This document shows, piece after piece, positions 55,501 to 64,000 of a stretch of 64,000 nucleotides of DNA (its first letter is position 1; each line of letters begins with the position of its first letter). Both the position numbers and the translations under genes were made by a program. The stretch covers positions 2,232,001 through 2,296,000 of the forward strand of contig CM065324.1 in NCBI GenBank assembly GCA_033032175.1, read 5' to 3'. Under the pieces are notes generated by a model, which saw only the letters and a program-made list of their open reading frames with translations, was not told where the DNA came from and made no database searches. The DNA is from Saturnia japonica. Its lineage: Eukaryota > Arthropoda > Insecta > Lepidoptera > Saturniidae.

Positions 55501-58048
55501 TTTAAAAATTCCACCAATATTAAATAACAGGGCCAAATACACAAGATTATGAATTAAAATAAAAAAGCACTGTATGACCGATCCAAAATCCGCCTTAATA
55601 TATTTTATTTTCTTTTGTGAAATGTTTAGAGTTTCACAAATAGCTTAGCAATGTCTGGGTGCGTCTTGTATATAGTTAAATAAACAACTGTTAATGAACT
55701 GATAATATAAGTTAGGATAGGGAGATACTAATCCTGGGGGGGTTGTTGAAAACCCAGATCCCGTGTCTACAGTCTTGCTGACTGAATTAAAGGAGTCTGA
55801 TAGACAATTGTATATAAAATAATAAAACAAGGGAGTGTTGGATACGGGCAAAACAATGCAAACAGCGCTGAATCTGTACAGAGATAGTAAAACAGATCTC
55901 ATTGTGTTGTACAGGGCTGACGAAACACTTGCTGTAATATTTTTAATTGTAATTTAATTAACCAAGAAGTTTAGTATATTGTATATTATTTTTAATGGAC
56001 TTTGTCGCTTTGATACGACGACGCCTTGTAAAGACCTCACAAACATATCAAATTTCGTAACAGAATTAATTTAAAAGCTAATTATTTGAATCTATATAAT
56101 ATTTTCGCACTCGGAGACATAGGGTTTGACAGCTTCGAATTTCAAATACCTACCTCGCAAGTATCGAGTCATTATTAGCAAATAGGTAAGTACAATTTTC
56201 TTACTGAACACATTTATTTATCAAAGTTAACTAACTTCATTAACAACACACACAACATATCGAGCAAATAGGTCATTTTCTTTTTCGTACTAATCGTAGA
56301 AACTTATTTCATGAGATGTGTCCTATATGAAGTTGGAGAACTACTAATAAGTAAGATCTACCAATTTTTATAATTGTCTATAATTTACTATATTGAATAA
56401 TGATTAATATATCCATCGACAATAAAGGAATATATTGCAAGGAAACTGGAATACTTGAAAATCTAAAACTTTGAATTTCTCACCTTTTGAAATAGTTTTA
56501 ACTAATCCATTATAAGGTGTCGTGATGATGAACCAAGTCCCTTCGATCAGTAAGAGTTTTTATCCAGTGAAGATACAATTACAAGCTCAGGAAATGAATC
56601 CTTCTTCAATAACTAATCATAGTACCCTATATGTCATTATAAGTTATTTAAACCACATTAATTTTATTTCTGTATATCCTTAATGTTCAAAATCTAGTTC
56701 ACTGGAGAAATCCCGTTATGTATATTGTAAAATTTCGCAAAGGATTAAAAGAATTTCGACAAAAAAAGAAGTACTTTACCCGCATTTATTCGTTCGTCCG
56801 TGTCGCGTCACGTCGCGGTGCGGTCTCGCTTTGTTAACAGAAACGCCACAAAAGAAATTCCTCGGCGACGAAACTTTATTCCCTTTTTGTTACATAAAAA
56901 GTTTTTATATCAAATTGAGATTAAAAAAAGGGTTTTATATAAAACTAGCTCAGGCAACAGGAGGCTCCGTTTGCTATAAAATTATTATCCCTTGTTATAA
57001 TTTAGGAAAATCCAAATTTTTCATTATTGAAACTCTAAGAACGACATCCTGAAAATCAAAGCTAAATTCGTATAGATGAGATTTTTACAAAATATTATTG
57101 TAAATATGTAATGATGTATATTTTATAATGGTGGTTTACAGTCAGAACACAAAAGGTTTATATATAATATTAACGCGCACGAGCTCGCAAGCGGTTGCTG
57201 GTATTATCATCATAATAATAATACGTGAAGAGAAAACTTCGGGTACCCCTTTTTAAGCATATTTCCTGCACGGAGGACTGTGAGATTTGGTATGGTTAAT
57301 GGAGAAGGAGTACGAAAGCCGAAATTTATCTATAACATTTGTTACTAATATATTAAATTAAATAAATTAATACTGCGAATCCTAACCCGACCAGTGCCAT
57401 TGAACTTAGACCTCCCAAAATATTGACATTGTCAGTCAATTAATATAATATTCTTTATTTAGGTTCATACTGTAAATGTCAAACAGAAAATAGTCTATGA
57501 TTAAGAAGTCGCTGGTCGAATTTCGATCATTAAGCAACCGCTAGTATCTATGGTATAAAGCCGAATATGAAAGACGTAATTTGACGTTTTTTCAGTGTTT
57601 ATTTATGGATTCGATTGTAAAACAATCGTGCAATATTATTGTAATAATATATTATTGTATGCACAAAAAGTAATAATTTCATCAGTATCGTTAACACATG
57701 CCATGTAGGTACGTGCAATGTGCATTCAAATAATTCACTGCGTGATAATAAATTTATATAGTGAAATCCGTTTGGCACGCTTCTTGTCAGTAATATATTA
57801 TGTACTTGGGATTTTTTTTGCAAAATAATTAGAAGGGTTTAAATTATTTATGACAGGGTGTATGAGAACCAACCCACTATTGCTCTAGAAACTGTGCTCA
57901 AACTGATACCCCTATAACTATTATTAATACAGCAGGAGGCAGCAACATCGCCAGTTCGCCTGAAAATTTAAACCTATGGAAAGATAGACGAACGCCTCAT
58001 ACTTCCATTTTACAGGAAGTCACGGAGGACATTCCACTTATCGGTGCT
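55501..58048. other. No recognised gene
   Basis: AT-rich. A minus-strand frame at 55645-55902 and a plus frame at 56831-57052 have no domain patterns. A short CpG stretch is at 56797-56830. Confidence 0.45.
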
Positions 58049-58663
58049 ATGTTGTAACAAAAAAAAACAAATATATTGAAAAACACTGACAACTTTAGCA
58101 ATATTAAAATGTCTGCCTGATAAAAATAGTTATTAAGACATCAGAAATTATCGAGTTATTTATTAAATAAAAAAATTGTATATTTTCGGTAATTCATGTA
58201 AAAAAATAACATTTATTTTAATTAAAAGTATAAAATATTAATTACTGTATACATTTTGTTTCGACAGTTTTTTGTGTATTCATCATATTTCCTACGCTTT
58301 CTTAAATTTCTATTTTATGAATATCTTTAAAACATTATTCATTAAACTTAGGTTTAGTTATAATAAAGCAATTATAACAAAGATCAGCTACATTCATATA
58401 ATATAATAATAATATATATAATTTAAGTGTTGGGGCATTCCATACTAAATGTGAACACATTGTGAAAAATTAATTAACAATAATATGTTTCTAATAATGC
58501 TTAAGTAAGAGTATATATTTCGAGGATATTTAAGTTATTTTCCCAGAAACTACCAATATTTTTTTTAGGATGAAGCACTGACGAATTCACAGCGATTAAA
58601 ACATGTAATAAACTTTTTTAGGTTGCAAAGCCCCGTTTGCTTCCATTTCGTATCATTGGTGAG
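58049..58663. repeat. ~610-bp direct repeat, copy A
   Basis: Starts ATGTTGTAACAAAAAA and is almost identical to 61451-62062 through CAGCGATTAAAACATGTAAT. After that the two differ for about 35 bases, then both continue TCCATTTCGTATCATT. The ends TGTTGTAAC and (reversed) TGTTGCCAAC in copy B look weakly inverted. Non-coding and AT-rich. It is followed directly by LINE coding sequence, so the repeat may be an insertion in a LINE. Confidence 0.8.
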
Positions 58664-58879
58664 AGAGAAACAGCCGAATACGTGTTCTTGGAGTGCAGAG
58701 AGTTGTCCCAATACCGGATTAAACACCTTGGCACGCCAAGGATTCTTCCAGAGATTTTTAACAACATCGGGCGAATAGTGGACTTTCTGGAGAAATTGGG
58801 TTGGCACGATTGGGGTCGGCCAGCATCACGCAAAATAGGCGCTTATGGACGTCGAGTTGGGGAAAATAAGACCGTGTAA
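58624..58879 (+). pseudogene. LINE ORF2 C-terminal fragment
   Basis: The frame reads PFRIIGERETAEYVFLECRE, then LSQYRIKHLGTP, IVDFLEKLGW and a basic end to TAA near 58877-58879. The 'ETAExVxxEC' zinc-knuckle-like motif followed by LG-x-P and FLEKLGW closes the region after RNase H in some LINEs. Only about 80 codons remain. Confidence 0.5.
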
Positions 58880-59399
58880 ACCAGTAAACTGTAACTACGT
58901 TATTTTTGTGTTTTCTTCGTATCACAAGAAACTAGATAAGAATTCTTTGGCCTTGAAATAATAAGTTAACAGTTATGAAAAAAATTGTGTGTACCTACCT
59001 ACTTCTGTGCGTTAAGTTATACTTTTTTGGCGTGACAGAACAAACATAACTCCAAAAATGATATTCCGCTTGCCAACGTGATGAGGTTAGCCATCAATGA
59101 TGGTAATATTGTAAATTCATTTTACTGACTTCTAATTGTGTAAAAATAATTTAAACGTTGTATATATAAACGTTATTTTAATATGATTGATGAAATTGAT
59201 GGCTTACTTCTTTATGTATGAAGTTAAGTGAAAAATTAATGAAGCACTTCAGGCTCGTGATACGCTAAGTCCTTCATGTCACTGGTGGATACTGGATGTC
59301 GTATTAAAAAAAAAACATACCTATGTGCAGTTCAAACGCTGTAAAAGTGAAACCTTCAGAAAACATACAAATATTTAATGTAAAATCTCTTTTTAATAA
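58880..59399. other. No recognised feature
   Basis: AT-rich non-coding sequence. Confidence 0.45.
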
Positions 59400-59500
59400 A
59401 CCTAAATCAGCGGGAGTCGAACTATCGACCTCTCGTACTGTACATACAACCGTGCGTACAAATCTGGTCGTCACACCGTTAGGCCAATTCGACGACGATC
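59400..59500 (-). repeat. tRNA-derived SINE fragment (family 4)
   Basis: On the minus strand TTGGCCTAACGGTGTGACG gives an A box and GATAGTTCGACTCCCGC a B box, about 45 bp apart. No cloverleaf with paired acceptor was found. Confidence 0.5.
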
Positions 59501-59829
59501 ATAGTCGTATAAATCTGGATTTTATTAACTGTGTATTGTTCTCTCGCAGGCTAAATCTTATAGATGTATGTGTTTGTATCTATTTAGTGTCGCTTTTTCG
59601 TTTCATCGCGTTTCATATCAACTCAAAATATTTTTTATTCAATTTCTTCGGGCTTAGTTGATAAGCCAGTTGAGAGTTAGTTCCCCCACTAGGCTTGTTG
59701 ATGTTATTTTCTTTTCTAAATAAATGTTTACAGTATTTAATTATATACAGTTATTATCATTTTCAGTAGATGTACAGAGAGGGAATCACATCCAGACATC
59801 ATCATCATTCACGTAATCAGCTACCCTTT

Positions 59830-60105
59830 CTAAACTTGCTTAACATGATTCTTGAACTTATTATCCGGCAAATCGGTAATGTGCTTAGGAAGTTTATTGT
59901 AGAACCTAACACAATTACCTAAAAAACTTTTATTTGTTTTACTAAGTCTAAAAGATGGAATGACTATTTCATATTAAATTCTAGTATTTAAATTGTGCCT
60001 GTCATCACCACAGTAATAAAGAAGTTTTCTCTTCAAAATGTGCGAGCCGTAAGCGAGTGTCGTACGTAGTAAAGAAGCTGAACCTAGTGCTACATCTGGT
60101 ATTAC
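59830..60105 (-). pseudogene. LINE ORF2 C-terminal fragment
   Basis: The minus strand reads LAYGSHILKRKLLYYCGDDR, HNLNTRI, a stop, then SFLGNCVRFYNKLPKHITDL and FKNHVKQV with TAG at 59830-59832. The phrases match the closing segment of LINE ORF2 proteins (folding of the end before the 3' tail). One internal stop near 59978; the 3' tail reaches about 59700. Confidence 0.65.
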
Positions 60106-60454
60106 TTAAGATACCGAATCAGCCCTACATATTTATGTCAGTGTGTATCAAGCGTGAATCCATCTTGAGAACGTTACACTTTACACAATCGAATGCATTC
60201 GTTTATGCCAAACAAGAATATATCGTAATAGTACGTGTTATGAATTATTTTCTGTCGTCCTCAGCTGGTGTTGGAGCGGTTTCACCGTGAGACTCATTGT
60301 TATTAATTCTTGTGCGAATTTTTGACTAAAGAAATCTCAAGTCTCTAATTTCGATCCCACAGACATTCAGGTGTTATCAAACACTTGATATTGTCAGCGG
60401 TTTCACATACCCATAAATTGTGTTTACTTTATTTTTATTAATTTTCAAAAATGA
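60106..60454. other. No recognised feature
   Basis: Possibly further decayed LINE sequence; nothing readable. Confidence 0.4.
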
Positions 60455-60610
60455 AGCAATGATGGGTCACTGGTAGCTTGTACGGATATCGCTTCGATTA
60501 ACGTAAGTTCGAATTTTTGCAATGAGTCCGTAGGTGTGTTGTGTTGTGTTTTGGCAGCTGCACTTGAGAGTCAGCTCCCCCCACTAGGCTTGTAGCTCGT
60601 TGCCATCTTA
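60455..60610 (+). repeat. tRNA-derived SINE (family 1)
   Basis: GGTCACTGGTAGCTTGTACG (A-box-like) and AAGTTCGAATTTTTGCAATG (B-box-like) match the pieces at 7650-7726 and 7976-8060. The body ends CCCCCCACTAGGCTTGTAGC, a phrase also seen near 59680. Confidence 0.45.
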
Positions 60611-61139
60611 GGTTATATCTTCACTTATAATCTATACTGCGAAAACATCAGCTTTTAAATGTTGTGCTACTGAGCAAAATAATTCTTCACGGCGCGGCGG
60701 AAGGTACGGATTATTCATCGATATCGATACTGTTCTTCTACAACTGGGCGAGGTACTGCGAGGACATTTCTCAAGAGTGTTCAGAGTTTCCTCGTGATAG
60801 TTTTTTTCACAATCACATGTTAGTTTTGGTGTTCTACAATAATACATTCAAATTAGTACATTACGTGACTTCAATGTAATATAAAAGACCTATTTAGCAT
60901 CGAAGTTGCTTATAATAAATAAATAGTTCGTTTATTAAATTCTGGTCTTGTCTGATCGTTAGCTACTTAACATAATACGTCAATGAATACAATATTTTTT
61001 TTTTGTAATTAATGTCCTTAATATTATGTGTTATATAAAGTTATTTAGATCGTTCCAGTTCCGCATAGGACGAAATTTTTTGTATTTCTTAGACGATTGT
61101 CTGGGTGTTTAATATCTACAATATCATGGAAGAAGGGAT
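60611..61139. other. No recognised feature
   Basis: The overlapping frames on both strands at 60632-60879 have no pattern. Confidence 0.45.
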
Positions 61140-61262
61140 GCGCTCGGTTTCTTAAAAAAAAAGTAATAGGTAATCTTGGAATGTAAAACGTTATCTAAAT
61201 ACAAAGTTTCATCCAAATCGTTGGAGACGTTTCTGTGAAACTAATTACATTTATATAACACT
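61140..61262 (-). repeat. Dispersed repeat fragment, copy 2
   Basis: Reversed relative to 43540-43665; shares ATCTAAATACAAAGTTTCAT and CCAAATCGTTGGAGACGTTT. Confidence 0.5.
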
Positions 61263-61450
61263 TAATCAACAATTGCCCACTTCATAGTATTAGATATATG
61301 TATATGGGATATATTATAAGATATATAGTGTTAGAAACCGTAGATTAATAATTGGTTTCCGCGTTAATTATCCAATAATTAATTTATTTAGATACATTTA
61401 AACATGTTTGTATCATTTCGTGACGCTGTAATGTTATATAGCAATATCAA

Positions 61451-62062
61451 ATGTTGTAACAAAAAAAAAAAAAAAATATATTGAAAAACACTGACAACTT
61501 TAGCAATATTAAAATGTCTGCCTGATAAAAATAGTTATTAAGACATCAGAAATTATCGAGTTATTTATTAAATAAAAAAATTGTATATTTTCGGTAATTC
61601 ATGTAAAAAAATAACATTTATTTTAATTAAAAGTATAAAATATTAATTACTGTATACATTTTGTTTCGACAGTTTTTTGTGTATTCATCATATTTCCTAC
61701 GCTTTCTTAAATTTCTATTTTATGAATATCTTTAAAACATTATTCATTAAACTTAGGTTTAGTTATAATAAAGCAATTATAACAAAGATCAGCTACATTC
61801 ATAATTATAAATAATATATATAATTTAAGTGTTGGGGCATTCCATACTAAATGTGAACACATTGTGAAAAATTAATTAACAATAATATGTTTCTAATAAT
61901 GCTTAAGTAAGAGTATATATTTCGAGGATATTTAAGTTATTTTCCCAGAAACTACCAATATTTTTTTTAGGATGAAGCACTGACGAATTCACAGCGATTA
62001 AAACATGTAATTTTTTTATGAGTTGGCAACAGTGTTTGCCTCCATTTCGTATCATTTGTGAA
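61451..62062. repeat. ~610-bp direct repeat, copy B
   Basis: Nearly identical to 58049-58663 in the same orientation. The A-run after TGTTGTAAC is longer, and ATTCATAATTATAAATAAT replaces ATTCATATAATATAATAAT. Similarity stops after TCCATTTCGTATCATTTGTG; the LINE coding tail of copy A is absent. Confidence 0.8.
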
Positions 62063-63224
62063 GTGTTGTTTCACTGTATAGGTTTTAATCTCAGTTTAAG
62101 AATAATAGTTTTAAACCATTTTTGTCTGTTATTTACGCAAAACCGTGTCCAGAAGGGTAAGTAACTTCCGGTTTTATATGCCTTTGAATAAGGGACGTGT
62201 TTTTGTCCCGACCGTCACAATAAATTGACAAAGTTTTTCATAACTTATCAATGTGTATGAAATTAGTCAAATAAACCTTTCAAAGTAAGAAGCAACCTAA
62301 ACTGCAAAGTTTGTGCTTTTTTTGTGTATGAGCGTATGACTATATTTACTATATAAAAGCCACGCTATGATGGCCATTTTGACGTTTGTCCGCTCATGAA
62401 GTTTCGTATAATTTACTAACTACGTTGGAAGGTGCAAATTGCTGTTCTTTATTACCAATAGTAACGTGCAGTTAAACATAAAATTTATCGAATGTAGAAA
62501 ATCTCCAAAGAGTTTAATATATAATCACTACGTATAAACAACTTTCGCGACGATGCTTTCACAAATAATGTAAATGTTAAAAGTAGATAACAATGTGACA
62601 TCACATTATAGATAGAGGCTGTCTATACTCTGCTCTATAATTAATCTATGGTTGATTATGTCGTAAGCTATGTATTTATGTTTTGTGATGCGTTGCGTAT
62701 GACTAATAATAAATAAATAGTTTCTAAAACACATTTTCTCCGGTGTCCCACAAATAATCTAATACGGCATTACAGGTAGTCATTATCGCATAGGCGCCAC
62801 TTCCAAAAGCGAGTGTATATAAAAAAAAAGTTGATAACGAATGGGACTGGTCTAAATTTCTAAGAGGAATGGATATGGTTGGAGACGATAGGTAATCATT
62901 GGAAGTCCCGACCGTCACGTCAGTCATTGCAGTTTTTCACTCTTAATTTTCAGTTAAAGCTTTCATTTAGTCGTAGTTATTTATAATTGCACTTAAGTGT
63001 TCCAATTTATATACTATATATACTCAATAATGTATCAGGAAGTGGGATAAAAATGTCCAAACTGTTAGTGCCCCTGTTACTGTTAATTAATTTATTTATT
63101 TATTTTACCTATGTTAGTTAATACGTCAGTTGAATACTATAACTGAAAATCTATAAAGCCAGCTTTGAGGTAAATACAAGATGTTGAGCTCAGAATATTC
63201 GTTAAATAAACAAAATAGGATAAC
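62063..63224. other. No recognised gene
   Basis: AT-rich; nothing supported. Confidence 0.45.
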
Positions 63225-63457
63225 AGAATATTTGCAGTAGTACGTAACACGCGATAATCCGATCGCGTCTGCATTCGCTCGCGCCAAGTTTGCCTCCACG
63301 TGGCTTGACAGCGCCAGTCGCGGGACGACAGCCGAATAATAATAAAAAATAAACAGAACGCCGGGCCGCGCCGCGCCCCGGTACAGTTAGTTACCCCCTC
63401 CGCGATCCCCGCGCGCAACCTTGGCCTTTCTCGACGTCTACTCGATAGTGCTGCCAG
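63225..63457 (+). promoter_or_regulatory. CpG-rich patch, possible promoter and first exon
   Basis: CCGCGCCGCGCCCCGG and repeated GCGATC/CGCGAT strings make this one of the most CpG-rich segments of the window. It ends CTGCCAG before GTATAA (GT at 63458-63459), a fair donor. A 93-codon minus-strand frame crosses it without a pattern. A non-coding first exon is possible. Confidence 0.25.
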
Positions 63458-64000
63458 GTATAACGTTAAAACTTCATGTAGAGGTACAATCGTAATTATA
63501 TAAATATATTACAATTATAAATGATACTTTATTACCTTATGAATATAATTACTAATCGGTATTTATATACCTTAAGGTTATCCTTATTTGTAGTTTCTTA
63601 ATTAACCCTTGGATGAACATAATATTACACATATTATAAACAATGGATCGTAAAACAGAGTACCTCTTTTCTTTCCGCCTAACCAGCGGTAAGGTGGTAT
63701 AAAATACTTGGCAACACACTTCCTTGTGTCTTCGCGCGTGATAGCAATTTTAAAGATTAATGATTAAATCTAAAACAAATACCTAGCTGATTTATAACCT
63801 AGATAAATTATAAAAATACCTTATAGTAATAACTGTAATGTTACTAATGTTGTATACATCCAAGATAAACATTGTAGAGATCATCGGGTAAGTTATACAA
63901 TAACAAACAAAGTATTATTAATATATCGATTTATGTTATCGTAACTTGTAAAAATATTATTATGTATCTGTGTTTATTCATTTATTCATTTGGCTGCATG
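63458..64000. other. AT-rich end of window
   Basis: No coding or repeat structure recognised. Confidence 0.45.

Noticed and set aside
58049..62062. The two ~610-bp direct repeats as LTRs of one retrotransposon
   Set aside because: No gag-pol lies between them, the interior holds unrelated LINE and SINE pieces, the ends do not form a clean TG...CA pair in both copies, and no flanking duplication is visible.

Overview
The window looks like gene-poor, AT-rich insect nuclear DNA, most likely lepidopteran. I infer this from the repeat complement: a short-LTR Mag-like Ty3/gypsy end, mariner copies of DD34D and DD41D type, many elements ending in a GGGCACAGCTAGT-like tail, tRNA-derived SINEs (one with the CACGGTGTTTTCCTTCACCG block), and 5'-truncated non-LTR retrotransposons. 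No complete host protein-coding gene is visible. The only host-like coding evidence is one well-bounded GC-rich exon (52500-52679, plus strand, a symmetric 60-codon exon rich in Pro, Gln, Tyr and Gly) and a weaker candidate first coding exon (47707-47772). The window is therefore best read as intergenic DNA or the inside of one or more very long introns, with a few promoter-like GC-rich patches (7.4, 11.3, 20.7, 23.2, 34.9 and 63.3 kb).

Layout. 0-0.6 kb: C-terminus of a gypsy polyprotein and its 156-bp 3' LTR. 1.4-3.9 kb: two adjacent terminal-inverted-repeat elements with related ends; the second encloses a broken DD34D mariner transposase. 4-9.2 kb: Helitron-like elements, a LINE tail, a hAT-like MITE with a clear target duplication, SINE pieces and a GC-rich patch. 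11.7-13.8 kb: a Helitron-like element carrying a 257-bp MITE, followed directly by a complete-ended but frameshifted 1.3-kb DD41D mariner. 15-29 kb: SINEs, Helitron-like copies, a small MITE, a CCAAT/GC-box patch with a hairpin, and large stretches with nothing recognisable. 32-38 kb: mostly featureless, with a TATA-containing GC-rich block and a possible piggyBac relic. 38.5-40.3 kb: a second DD41D mariner, almost identical to the first but inverted, next to another Helitron-like copy. 44.2-46.2 kb: a 5'-truncated LINE with a recognisable reverse transcriptase. 47.6-53 kb: candidate exons between LINE and SINE remnants. 55-62 kb: another Helitron-like copy, LINE and SINE fragments, and two nearly identical ~610-bp direct repeats. 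63.2-63.5 kb: a GC-rich promoter-like patch.

There is no operon, gene cluster or defence-type system that I can support. What is informative here is the nesting history of the mobile elements, including an unfilled target site for one MITE, and a recurrent GCGACGTTGCC motif shared by three GC-rich patches. All family assignments come from reading motifs and termini by eye; no database search was possible.
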